A model generated the notes under the pieces. The model saw nothing but the letters and a program-made list of their open reading frames with translations, did not search any database and was not told where the DNA came from. Below, one piece after another: positions 9,301-16,307 of a stretch of 32,548 nucleotides of DNA. The translations under genes were made by a program, and so were the position numbers. Every line of letters begins with the position of its first letter. Position 1 is the first letter of the stretch. Source of the stretch: Bacillota bacterium (GTDB lineage Bacteria; Bacillota; Clostridia; Acetivibrionales; JAMNYG01); NCBI GenBank assembly GCA_023622945.1, contig JAMNYG010000061.1, forward strand, positions 1 to 32,548. Reading direction: 5' to 3'.

Positions 9301-10110
9301 TTCACAAATTATATCGATTTAAGCGAAGCCACTCTCACAAAACCGTGGGGAGCGGCTGATTCACGCACATATTCCGCATCCGACGGTTATTATTATATAA
9401 CCGTTGCAGGTGCCAGCGGCGCAGACAGGACCTGGATAAGAAACATTAACTTTACCCTTGCCATTCCTTCAGACGGCGGAAGCTCCAAGCTCCCGGACGA
9501 TGATGAATGGACCGGCGGCAGAAAAGTAATGGCCTTCGTTGACAGGTTGCAGCAGCCCAACGGTTCTACACCTGAAGCCCCGCTGCCACTTTGGGACAGC
9601 ACGGGCGTTAATAAAGACGCTATCGCTATTACCGACGAAAGTACCAACGTCATATCTTACGGCACCTTCGAAAATGACGAGGGCATCAAGGTATACAGGC
9701 TTACTGCAGGCGATTTTCTGCAATGGCCTTATATATTCTATTACAATCATATTTCTGACCAGTATGATCCCGATGTGTGGACCATAGGCGGCGCCTATGA
9801 CTCTGTCATCGTATATAAAATGCCATACCCGATAACGGGTTATGATGTCAACATGCATCTCGGATCAGCGATGTTTGTCGGACTTTCCAGAGAAGTTCCG
9901 GACCTGACAAGCAAAGAAGCGTTTTTATCCGGAATGGGCAGAATCGACAGGATTTGGACTAATTATATTAACATGACAGTATCCAATGAAGTCGATCCGG
10001 CGCACGGATATTACTATTTGACCATCTTCGGTCCCGAAGTTAAAGACCAGTCGGCATACGGATATTGGCACAGAATATATGTCTATGCCCCGGATCTTGA
10101 CAATCCATGA
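6301..10110 (+). CDS. Large secreted right-handed parallel beta-helix protein with three related beta-rich modules
   Basis: 1269 residues from the ATG at 6301 (GGAGG 8 bases upstream), preferred to the ATG at 6286. A signal peptide (MRRFIIFLIVASMLLGLFIP, then ALAA) predicts export. A small N-terminal beta-rich part (about 40-180) comes first, then a module at about 184-393. A parallel beta-helix of the pectate-lyase/DUF1565 type spans about 448-850, opening with GLDGSDSNPGTFDKPLRTI and carrying repeated N-rich turns such as YSNIFFD and NNTVINT. Two further modules follow, at about 866-1055 and 1067-1269. The three modules share a GI(K/E)-hy-R-x2-hG stretch and a late GY(R/Y)Y(L/I)T strand. 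No dockerin, SLH, LPXTG or sorting tail is visible, so it is probably released. A polysaccharide-binding or polysaccharide-cleaving role is likely, but I see no catalytic residues I can name. Confidence 0.85.
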   Translation: MRRFIIFLIVASMLLGLFIPALAAPNKTNGYEEAEETYGAVATAKVTKLKGNQNGLTITVTVNGHVVAETYELIKNNSAGEFAVGDYRVYVSTHGNDKIDQCFITYAPPPAVQLNEINGFSLEDASVKFYSGDTETDMKCFIVGNTYTVVITLEGFKTFRHQFVYTHPGMVIDISLEPDKKPEPGAYTFNDGKYWNEWTTVGFADDVGIFGDHKNEIQIAINEDGIKMTRIWVGDHNYNFTNVHPQHPYGPVRLYIGIENLGDTDYDKTVFGDRIGALTYKSEYPIIEWQVGGNNPLVEGEVPEGDQSYLATIGKSHIVLSKGPLDYTRPVDEQLADGYGIKVPMNSNTVVGSCNPKEGYRYLTIMGIPPGSAWGGDDWVQPAFISIIVQVGSGSGGTGPIGTTENIPKHVPEETEFQGLQFDEQGRLVPSAYHQVQTFETGKEPKKAIFVGLDGSDSNPGTFDKPLRTIARALAYAEPGTSILIKPGVYNNMRITAMNLHGTEDEPIWIGGIPGMERPVFDGHNAGATFIDCSYIVLHHLEVRNSMTDPYATGIHAYASNQAEWPNLTHHFVFRGLYVHDINYQQFKLSDVVDYWLFDCEISHDGNGQSALIDAVGGVGRGVIAYNYLHDAKAPAIQLKGNAFDTDVYGNMFRNTAVQTINVGQVTGLQYFRPDIYSVPPKTMYEARDIRIYSNIFFDVGSTVAFWSSTDSYFVNNTVINTMNQTFRLLPSGNEDILAYYGQSHNNTISNNIFYDSSFYFNVDSSPYGVQTLVVDNNFFHNTSNPGSVPGSGGIVNYRNNKGGDAQFVNLSSLMLKEGSPAATGGYTFEFAATDYYGRPFADNRSYGAVQYVEYQDDHPLPPHPGDGWTGERRPYSFSDIRYPAEERIIWSACSSDETFGRFGSLAHESAVYTDENGIEVYRTIVGNWDWQWDYSRLFFDKGLPTTKPIGGGQFSGAVTYKFPHPVTGWSFDPGEGSIFHQYRDSGDLLYVIPSTAPLDFTNYIDLSEATLTKPWGAADSRTYSASDGYYYITVAGASGADRTWIRNINFTLAIPSDGGSSKLPDDDEWTGGRKVMAFVDRLQQPNGSTPEAPLPLWDSTGVNKDAIAITDESTNVISYGTFENDEGIKVYRLTAGDFLQWPYIFYYNHISDQYDPDVWTIGGAYDSVIVYKMPYPITGYDVNMHLGSAMFVGLSREVPDLTSKEAFLSGMGRIDRIWTNYINMTVSNEVDPAHGYYYLTIFGPEVKDQSAYGYWHRIYVYAPDLDNP

Positions 10111-10129
10111 CAACAAGGTAACCAATCGG

Positions 10130-10199
10130 GGCTATGGAACTTTGGCTTTAAAACAAAGCTATGGAATCATGACTATAGAACCATGGGTACAGAACTATG
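10130..10199 (+). repeat. 14-base tandem repeat after the beta-helix gene
   Basis: Five degenerate 14-base units (10130, 10144, 10158, 10172, 10186) with consensus close to GCTATGGAACCATG, starting 20 bases after the stop codon. They are non-coding as far as I can see, and are followed by a long hairpin. Confidence 0.7.
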
Positions 10200-10249
10200 G
10201 CTTCGGCCGTGTAATCCTGGAGGTGTCCCTTAGAAACTCATAAGACCAC

Positions 10250-10283
10250 ATCAGAGCAAGTCCTGTATTGGACTTGCTCTGAT
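10250..10283. terminator. Perfect 14-bp hairpin, probable terminator of the beta-helix gene
   Basis: ATCAGAGCAAGTCC (10250-10263), a 6-base loop, and its exact complement (10270-10283). No T-run follows on either strand, so it may act as a bidirectional stop or RNA-stabilising stem between the convergent beta-helix and YdcF-type genes rather than as a classic intrinsic terminator. The rest of 10200-10382 shows no gene. Confidence 0.6.
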
Positions 10284-10382
10284 TATGTGCGATAACCTTG
10301 ATCCTCAACGGCAGAAACCGTGTCAGGCATATGAAATCATGTAAGGCATCCAAAAACAATCATGCCATATTTCCTGAAAATT

Positions 10383-11054
10383 TCATTTATCGTTTGTCAC
10401 ATCCCCGTCTCCGCTTACAGGAATGGTTTCACCAAGGAAAGTAGGATGTGGCTTTACAATCGCCTGGAAAAAGTCCTTGACTCTTGCTGCAATCTCCCGC
10501 AGTTCCCTATATTCCTGGCCGGCGTATTGTCTCTGGTCCGATGCTACGCCGTACGCATCAAGCCCAAGGGCATCAGCAATATACAATGCACGGTACAGGT
10601 GATATTCTTGCGTAACTATTATAATTTTCCTTGCCAGAAAAACATCTCTTGCCCGATACAAACTCTCATACGTAGAAAAGCCTGCATGATCCATGAAAAT
10701 TTTCTCAGACGGGACACCTTTTTCTATTGCAAACTGTTTCATGGTATTTACCTCATCATAGTCTTTACGGCCATGGTCTCCGCTCATCAGCAACCTGTCC
10801 GAAGCACCGGCAAAGTATAAGTCAATACCCTGCAAAAGCCTGTCTTTAAGCATGGGGCTTGGTGTTCCGTCTGCATAAACCCCTGCCCCCAGTACAAGTA
10901 TGCAGTCTGCATTAAGTTTTGCAGCATCATGGGGAGATATTATTCTGCTTTTGGCAGAAAACTTTACATATGCATTTATGGCTAAAGGAGATATAATAAC
11001 CGGCAATAATGCCAATGCAATAACAATGAACCTGGTTTTCTTTTGTTTTTTCAT
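10383..11054 (-). CDS. YdcF/SanA-type (DUF218) membrane protein
   Basis: 223 residues. A short basic N-terminus and one membrane helix (about 8-28) anchor a DUF218 domain facing outward. Family marks are DCILVLGAGVYADGTPSPML, the LLMSGDHG strand, the EKIFMDHAGFSTYES loop and the IIIVTQEYHLYRAL segment. Members of the SanA/YdcF group are implicated in envelope barrier functions, and the biochemical activity is poorly defined. The ATG has GAGG about 7 bases upstream. It stands alone, convergent with the beta-helix gene and divergent from the aldo/keto reductase. Confidence 0.85.
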   Translation of the reverse strand: MKKQKKTRFIVIALALLPVIISPLAINAYVKFSAKSRIISPHDAAKLNADCILVLGAGVYADGTPSPMLKDRLLQGIDLYFAGASDRLLMSGDHGRKDYDEVNTMKQFAIEKGVPSEKIFMDHAGFSTYESLYRARDVFLARKIIIVTQEYHLYRALYIADALGLDAYGVASDQRQYAGQEYRELREIAARVKDFFQAIVKPHPTFLGETIPVSGDGDVTNDK

Positions 11055-11321
11055 CCCTCAACCTCATTTCACAAAATCACTTTGGGATTCTTATTATGCG
11101 GAATGGATTTTTACCATTTAGCATTGGATTTTCATTATACAGTATTTATTTCATATTATACAGCACTTGATAATACATTTAAAAACAATATTCAAAAAAT
11201 GTTTGGTGTATGCATTTATGGGAACATATATAATATGATTGATGCCAAATACTAATTTAAGATAGGGATTTCAATCTTATTGTTAAAAAGAAGCAGCCAA
11301 CATTAAAAAGGAGGTTTTACC

Positions 11322-12311
11322 ATGGCTTACATACCAAATAGCGAAAGATACAGCAAAATGATTTACAACCGCTGTGGAAGAAGCGGTCTGAAGCTCCCTG
11401 CCATTTCCCTGGGATTATGGCACAATTTCGGAGGAGTGGATGTGTTCGAGAACGGCAGAGCTATTGTTCGCAGGGCATTTGACCTGGGAATCACGCATTT
11501 TGACCTTGCAAACAACTACGGCCCGCCTCCGGGATCGGCTGAAGAAAACTTTGGTAAAATCCTGAAAGCTGACTTTCGTGGATACAGAGACGAAATGATC
11601 ATTTCCACAAAGGCAGGCTTCTATATGTGGCCTGGACCTTACGGAGACTGGGGATCAAGAAAGTATCTCATAGCCAGCATTGATCAGAGCCTGAAGCGTC
11701 TGGGGCTTGATTATGTGGATATATTCTATCACCACAGACCTGATCCCGAAACTCCTCTTGAGGAAACAATGAGCGCTCTCGACCATATTGTCCGCCAGGG
11801 TAAAGCCCTGTATATCGGACTTTCCAACTACAATGCAGAACAGACCAAGAAAGCTGTGGCTATACTGAAACAGCTAGGTACTCCCTGCCTCATACATCAG
11901 CCTTCCTATTCAATGTTCAATCGCTGGATAGAAGGAGAACTTCAGTCTGTCCTTGAGGAGGAAGGCGTAGGTATAATAGCATTTTCGCCTCTTGCACAGG
12001 GATTGCTCACCAACAAGTACCTGTCAGGCATTCCTGCAGATTCCCGTGCCGCCAAGCCGACAGGTTTCTTAAAGCCTGAAGCCATAACCGAAGATAAGCT
12101 TTCCAAGATACGCAAGCTTAATGATCTGGCAGCAGAAAGAGGACAAAGCCTTGCCCAGATGGCTCTGGCATGGGTGCTTAGAGGCGGACGTGTAACATCT
12201 GCGCTGGTAGGAGCAAGCAAGGTCAGCCAGATTGAAGAAAATATAGCTGCCCTTGACAATCTTGAATTTACCGATGAAGAACTCAGAAAGATAGATGAGA
12301 TTCTTAAATAA
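11322..12311 (+). CDS. gpr: Aldo/keto reductase of the L-glyceraldehyde-3-phosphate reductase (YghZ) type
   Basis: 329 residues, the usual length, and similar along the whole length to E. coli YghZ as I remember it, including the stretches LSLGLWHNFG (residues 29-37), FDLANNYGPPPGSAEENFG, ISTKAG and GVGIIAFSPLAQGLL. The catalytic tetrad is present: Asp61, Tyr66, Lys97 and His138. The enzyme would reduce L-glyceraldehyde 3-phosphate or other aldehydes such as methylglyoxal with NADPH in the cytoplasm. A very strong ribosome site (AAGGAGG) precedes the ATG. It is a single-gene unit with its own terminator. The exact substrate is inferred from the family. Confidence 0.9.
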   Translation: MAYIPNSERYSKMIYNRCGRSGLKLPAISLGLWHNFGGVDVFENGRAIVRRAFDLGITHFDLANNYGPPPGSAEENFGKILKADFRGYRDEMIISTKAGFYMWPGPYGDWGSRKYLIASIDQSLKRLGLDYVDIFYHHRPDPETPLEETMSALDHIVRQGKALYIGLSNYNAEQTKKAVAILKQLGTPCLIHQPSYSMFNRWIEGELQSVLEEEGVGIIAFSPLAQGLLTNKYLSGIPADSRAAKPTGFLKPEAITEDKLSKIRKLNDLAAERGQSLAQMALAWVLRGGRVTSALVGASKVSQIEENIAALDNLEFTDEELRKIDEILK

Positions 12312-12346
12312 GAAGTCAGATGAAAACCTTAAACAGAAAGAAGGAT

Positions 12347-12410
12347 CAGGGATACTTCTCAAACTGCAGAGTAAAACTTCCAGGCAGGAGAAGCGTCCCT
12401 GTTTCTTTTT
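12347..12410 (+). terminator. Intrinsic terminator of gpr
   Basis: CAGGGATACTTCTC (12347-12360) pairs with GAGAAGCGTCCCTG (12388-12401) with one G-T pair and one mismatch, over a loop of about 27 bases, and is followed by TTTCTTTTT. It overlaps the end of a degraded reading frame on the opposite strand. Confidence 0.7.
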
Positions 12411-12553
12411 AAATCTGTTTTGATAATCTCAAGCCAGTTCCCCAACAATTTTATGGTTACAGTCTTTCCATTACAGAGGGTGAATCTCAGTTGATCTCAG
12501 CAGTTCAGCTCAACCGGCGTCAGTGTTCTTTTAACTTTACGCTGTATAATCAT
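12359..12553 (-). pseudogene. Small reading frame downstream of the ThyX-like gene, broken by TGA
   Basis: A frame of 64 codons starts at an ATG (12553) with GGAG (part of GGAGAG, 12563-12568) about 10 bases upstream and begins MIIQRKVKRTLTPVELNC. It is cut by TGA at 12497-12499 and then stays open for 45 more codons with a protein-like composition (LRFTLCNGKTVTIKLLGNWL). Removing the 18 bases around the stop would join VEL to RFTLCNG in frame, which suggests a small insertion. I do not recognise the family. It lies 16 bases after the ThyX-like stop and may be the last gene of that operon, or only an 18-residue peptide. Confidence 0.35.
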
Positions 12554-12569
12554 GGGAATGGCTCTCCTT

Positions 12570-13130
12570 TCATTCATTTATCCCGCTTCTGTACTCCTTA
12601 AGTCTCTTCTGAAACTCCTCAGTCTTGTGATATCCACAGGATTTGAATTCATAGCACCATCCCCTGTAAATGCAATCGGGCACGCAAACCTTGTATAATT
12701 CCGGCTGATCATCCTTAATTGCCTCCAGGACTGCCTTCCACGCTTCGCGGGTTTCGGGCGAAGCCTGATTGCACAGCCTCTTGCGGGAAATGTTTATCAT
12801 GGCCTGGGCATTTGCAAGAAACTCATGCTCCACAAGGTTGCTTTGGGGCAATTCATCCCTCTTTATTCCCGTGCGGTCTTCCCTTTGGGACCTTACCCAG
12901 TGCTCAATCCCCACTTTATGCCTTACAAAATGAACTGATACCCATGATTTCAATTCATACCATTTGCATCTGATTAATAGCTGCCTTATGGGAGAATGTT
13001 CGCAAAGAAGCATCCTTCTTTTCCACTGGCTGGAAGGTTCTTTGGTCCCTGCTTCCTTATGTATTGTGGTGTTGGCTGAGTCTGCAACCTCTCTCCATGT
13101 ACCTTTAGTTCCTAAGTAAACTGCTTTCAA
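12570..13130 (-). CDS. Divergent ThyX-like (flavin-dependent thymidylate synthase superfamily) protein
   Basis: 186 residues, starting at a TTG codon with GGAGGT 6 bases upstream. The helix FVRHKVGIEHWVRSQRED resembles the ThyX substrate loop (RHR-x7-S) but has RHK, and eight residues instead of seven before the Ser. A second helix, NAQAMINISRKRLCNQASPETREAW, matches the ThyX pattern where the RCC(N)RAQWE-type region sits. The C-terminus has four cysteines (VCVPDCIYRGWC, then KSCGYHK) that could bind a metal and that I do not recall from ThyX. It follows lysC by 34 bases in the threonine operon. It may make dTMP or be a repurposed relative. The altered motif makes catalysis uncertain. Confidence 0.6.
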   Translation of the reverse strand: MKAVYLGTKGTWREVADSANTTIHKEAGTKEPSSQWKRRMLLCEHSPIRQLLIRCKWYELKSWVSVHFVRHKVGIEHWVRSQREDRTGIKRDELPQSNLVEHEFLANAQAMINISRKRLCNQASPETREAWKAVLEAIKDDQPELYKVCVPDCIYRGWCYEFKSCGYHKTEEFQKRLKEYRSGINE

Positions 13131-13164
13131 TTTTATACCTCCGGTTTAGAAAACACAGTTTTGG

Positions 13165-14394
13165 CTATTTGCCGCCGCTTCCTAACTCTGCCAGCCTGAA
13201 TTTCTCATGAATTGCGTTTACAGCCCTGACCGAATCCTTTACATCCACCAGAACCGAAATCTTGATTTCAGAGGTGGTAATCATATGAATATTCACATCC
13301 GCATCGAAAAGAGCTTCAAACATGGTGGCTGCCACTCCGGGATTGTTGACCATGCCGGCGCCGACTATTGATACCTTGGAATACTTATCCGAATGCCTTA
13401 TTTCCTCCGCACCGATTACGTCGATATTGGAATTCAGGACCTCCAAGGTCTTGTCAAGATTTTCCTTTGAAATTATGAACGATATGTCGGTTTTACCGTT
13501 TCTTCCTATTGATTGTATGATAAGATCAACGCTTATATTTTCTTTTGCCAGGAGAGAAAACAGTTTAAAAGCCACGCCCGGTTTGTCTTCCACTCCTATT
13601 ACTGCAATTCTGGCTACGTTATCATCCTTTGCCACACCCCTGACCAGCATCTTCTCCACTTTACCAACCTCCTTGATAATTGTTCCCGGTGAATTATTGA
13701 AACTTGACCTAACCACCAGGTTCACGTTATATTTCTTTGCAATCTCAACAGACCTGGTATGCAGTACATTAGCCCCCAGGCTGGCCAATTCCAGCATCTC
13801 ATCATAGGAAATGTCATCCAGCTTGGCAGCATCGGGTACAATTTTGGGATCAGCAGTATAAATACCGTCTACATCGGTATATATTTCACATAAGTCAGCT
13901 TTAAGCGCAGCAGCAAGGGCAACGGCAGTGGTGTCAGAGCCGCCCCTTCCCAGTGTGGTTATGTCCTCATACCTGTTCCAGCCCTGGAATCCGGCCACTA
14001 TGACAATATTCTTCTTGTCCAGTTCACGGAATATCCTCTCGGTGTCAATGGATTTTATCCTGGCGCTGCCGTAATTGCTGTCCGTCATTATGCCGGCCTG
14101 GTATCCCGTAAGGGATATAACCGGATATCCTTCCTTCTCGATGGCCATGGCCAGTAAAGCCATAGAAATCTGCTCTCCGGCGGATAAGAGTACATCCATC
14201 TCTCTTTTTGAAGGTTTCGTATTTATTTCTCTTGCCTTCTCAATCAGCTCGTCTGTGGTATCTCCCTGAGCTGAAACAACCACTACAACAGAATGTCCTT
14301 CTTTATAAGATTCCAGGACAATTCTTGCAACATTTAAAATCCTTTCGCTGTTTGCAACTGAGCTTCCTCCAAATTTTTTAACAATCAGTGCCAC
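13165..14394 (-). CDS. lysC: Aspartate kinase
   Basis: 409 residues. It phosphorylates aspartate in the first step to lysine, threonine and methionine. The amino-acid kinase domain (1 to about 245) has KFGGSSV at 7-13, VVVVSAQGDTTDELI, GRGGSDTTAVALAAAL and the YTDVDGIYTADPKIV loop. Two C-terminal ACT domains (about 260-400) show the feedback-site signatures GVEDKPGVAFKLF and AGMVNNPGVAATMFEAL. The start is GTG with GGGAGG about 9 bases upstream. It lies 24 bases after hom. This is a monofunctional kinase, not fused to homoserine dehydrogenase. I saw no lysine riboswitch or T-box ahead of it. Confidence 0.95.
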   Translation of the reverse strand: MALIVKKFGGSSVANSERILNVARIVLESYKEGHSVVVVVSAQGDTTDELIEKAREINTKPSKREMDVLLSAGEQISMALLAMAIEKEGYPVISLTGYQAGIMTDSNYGSARIKSIDTERIFRELDKKNIVIVAGFQGWNRYEDITTLGRGGSDTTAVALAAALKADLCEIYTDVDGIYTADPKIVPDAAKLDDISYDEMLELASLGANVLHTRSVEIAKKYNVNLVVRSSFNNSPGTIIKEVGKVEKMLVRGVAKDDNVARIAVIGVEDKPGVAFKLFSLLAKENISVDLIIQSIGRNGKTDISFIISKENLDKTLEVLNSNIDVIGAEEIRHSDKYSKVSIVGAGMVNNPGVAATMFEALFDADVNIHMITTSEIKISVLVDVKDSVRAVNAIHEKFRLAELGSGGK

Positions 14395-14418
14395 GGCCAG
14401 AACCCTCCCATGTCTTAA

Positions 14419-15666
14419 CTATTCAGTTTCAATTCTCAATATGTTTGCCACTTCCTTTATGGATGCTATGCCCTTAAGCCTTTCGGCCTTTTCCATAAGA
14501 TTTCTTTCGGTATTTCTTTCGGTTATAAACACCAACTGGTCTTCCGAACCCGGGAAATCAAGGTTCAGGAATCTGACATCACCGAAGTTATTGACAATAA
14601 ATCTCCTGGCTTCCTCTCTATTTCGTATTACCGTCCTTATCATAAGCTGAGTTTCCATTTCCTTGGTATCCGCAACATTGGAATATGGCCTGCGTTCCCA
14701 ATTATACCTGTTGTTTGCGTTAACATTTTTTACTATCTCAATGATGTCTGCCACTACGGCGCTTGCCGTAGGAAGCTTGCCTGCGCCCTGCCCGTAGAAT
14801 ATAACATCCCCAATTGCGTTGCCTTTTACCAGAATAGCGTTAAAGACATCATCCACCGAAGCCAGAGGATGGGTTTTGCTGATTACCATGGGGCTTACCC
14901 GGACATAAATCTTATCTCCTGCTTTTTTGCTTAAGGCAATCAGTTTTATTACAGAATCCAGCAACTCTGCACATTGCATGTCCATGGATGTTATTTTGCT
15001 AATCCCTTCGGTGTGAATCTCCCTGTAATCGACAAATTCATTATATGCTATCGAAGACAATATTGCTATTTTCCTGCAGGCGTCAAATCCCTCAATGTCA
15101 TTGGTAGGATTGGCCTCTGCATAGCCTTTCATCTGTGCTTCTTTCAGAGCTTCATTAAAATCTTTACCGTGTTTTCTCATTTGCGTGAGGATATAATTTG
15201 TCGTACCGTTGAGTATTCCCATTACCTGGCTTATCTCATTTGCGGCAAGGCACTCGCTCAGAGGACGAATTATGGGTATCCCTCCGCCAACGCTGGCTTC
15301 AAAAAGATAATTTACCCCGTTTTGTTTTGCCAGCTGAATAAGTTCAGGCCCATGCAACGCCACCAGTTCCTTATTGGATGTAACTACATGTCTTCCGCTC
15401 ATTAATGCTCTCTTTGTAAATTCGTAGGCTACTCCTGTACCACCTATGGTTTCCGTAACAATCTTAATGGACGGATCATTGAATATCTGTTCAGGGTCCT
15501 TTGTAATCAAATCCCTGTCCGGGCTGTCCGGAAAATCACGTATATCCAGTATCCTGGTAACATTTATTTCCTCTCCGGCACGCAAAGCTATGCTATTTTT
15601 GTTCTTTTTAATTACCTCTACAACCCCTGATCCAACAACACCATATCCTAAAACAGCTATGTTCAT
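14419..15666 (-). CDS. hom: Homoserine dehydrogenase
   Basis: 415 residues from the ATG at 15666, which gives the usual MNIAVLGYGVVGSG start. The longer frame to 15696 would overlap the upstream gene. The enzyme reduces aspartate semialdehyde to homoserine with NAD(P)H. Visible parts are the Rossmann GYGVVGSG loop, the catalytic-domain segment FEASVGGGIPIIRPL, the NGTTNYI stretch, and a C-terminal ACT-like region (about 345-415), which suggests threonine feedback. The ribosome site GGGAGG lies about 11 bases upstream. It starts 16 bases after pheB and is followed by lysC. Confidence 0.95.
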   Translation of the reverse strand: MNIAVLGYGVVGSGVVEVIKKNKNSIALRAGEEINVTRILDIRDFPDSPDRDLITKDPEQIFNDPSIKIVTETIGGTGVAYEFTKRALMSGRHVVTSNKELVALHGPELIQLAKQNGVNYLFEASVGGGIPIIRPLSECLAANEISQVMGILNGTTNYILTQMRKHGKDFNEALKEAQMKGYAEANPTNDIEGFDACRKIAILSSIAYNEFVDYREIHTEGISKITSMDMQCAELLDSVIKLIALSKKAGDKIYVRVSPMVISKTHPLASVDDVFNAILVKGNAIGDVIFYGQGAGKLPTASAVVADIIEIVKNVNANNRYNWERRPYSNVADTKEMETQLMIRTVIRNREEARRFIVNNFGDVRFLNLDFPGSEDQLVFITERNTERNLMEKAERLKGIASIKEVANILRIETE

Positions 15667-15682
15667 TAAGAAACAATCCTCC

Positions 15683-16126
15683 CTATTCCCTTGCAAGTAT
15701 CTCTTGCCTTCTCACGCCTTCTATTTTTTCGATCTGTTCCATAAGCTCTTCTATTCCCATGGTCATCTGGTCGGTTTCAATGGAAATGGTAACATCCGCC
15801 AGTCCATTAATCGGAATATTTTGATTTATGGTTAATATATTGGCATTGGAATCCGCTATTTTCCCGATGATCCTGGCAAGAATTCCCGCAAAATCCTCCA
15901 ATACAAAAAAAAGCGTGATTACTTTTCCTCTTGATGTTTCGTAAAAAGGAAATACAGAATCCTTGTACTTGTAATAAGTGCTGCGGCTTATTCCAACCTG
16001 GCTGACAGCTTCATTGACGGTCTTTGCCTGACCCTTGCTGAGTATTTTTTTTACCTCAACCACCTTTGTAAATATTTCAGGTAACACCGAGGAGTCAACA
16101 AGATAATATACCGATTTTTTTTCCAT
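15683..16126 (-). CDS. pheB: UPF0735 ACT-domain protein (PheB family)
   Basis: 147 residues from the ATG at 16126 (GGGGGGAG just upstream), the normal length for the family. A longer frame to 16174 would place codons across a palindrome and is rejected. The N-terminal half is a small helix-turn-helix-like region (VSQVGISRSTYYKYKD) and the C-terminal half is an ACT domain (ITLFFVLEDFAGILARII). Proteins of this family sit beside hom in many Clostridia and Bacilli and are thought to sense an amino acid. Here it is the first gene of pheB-hom-lysC, with a recognisable promoter, so an autoregulatory role is an inference worth testing. Confidence 0.85.
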   Translation of the reverse strand: MEKKSVYYLVDSSVLPEIFTKVVEVKKILSKGQAKTVNEAVSQVGISRSTYYKYKDSVFPFYETSRGKVITLFFVLEDFAGILARIIGKIADSNANILTINQNIPINGLADVTISIETDQMTMGIEELMEQIEKIEGVRRQEILARE

Positions 16127-16149
16127 AGCTCCCCCCACGTTTTGTCTAT

Positions 16150-16162
16150 GTGTGACGCACAC
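16150..16162. promoter_or_regulatory. GTGTG-N3-CACAC palindrome in the pheB leader
   Basis: GTGTGACGCACAC lies about 20-30 bases downstream of the -10 box of the pheB promoter and 24 bases before the start codon, a position where a repressor or an RNA hairpin could act. No regulator is assigned. Confidence 0.4.
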
Positions 16163-16180
16163 CTGTATTTCCATTGTGTA

Positions 16181-16209
16181 ATATTAACATATTTAATGTC
16201 ATAATTCAA
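16181..16209 (-). promoter_or_regulatory. Sigma-A-type promoter of pheB-hom-lysC
   Basis: On the minus strand, TTGAAT (16204-16209), a 17-base spacer and TAATAT (16181-16186). Transcription would start near 16174, giving a leader of about 45 bases that contains the GTGTGACGCACAC palindrome. Confidence 0.6.
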
Positions 16210-16307
16210 GCGCTGTAAATTATATAAGCACCCAAATAAACGGTTATATATTGCAGCATAATAATACAGTACCCTTAAATACTAAAAAAGCAAACAGGAG
16301 GATGCAA

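Noticed and set aside
6301-10110. Cellulosomal or surface-anchored enzyme
   Set aside because: No dockerin duplication, SLH domain, LPXTG motif or C-terminal membrane anchor was found in the translated protein.
11055-11321. Promoter for gpr at TATAAT 11229-11234
   Set aside because: No acceptable -35 box lies 16-18 bases upstream; the AT-rich region gives many chance matches.
1546-12499. TGA recoding (alternative code or selenocysteine) to explain the interrupted frames
   Set aside because: TGA is the natural stop of several intact genes here, including the DUF5317 gene, folC and the beta-helix gene, and overlapping ATGA junctions use it. No selenoprotein family or SECIS-like hairpin is evident.
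14395-16126. Lysine riboswitch or T-box upstream of lysC or hom
   Set aside because: The gaps are only 16-24 bases and the operon leader is about 45 bases, too short for either.
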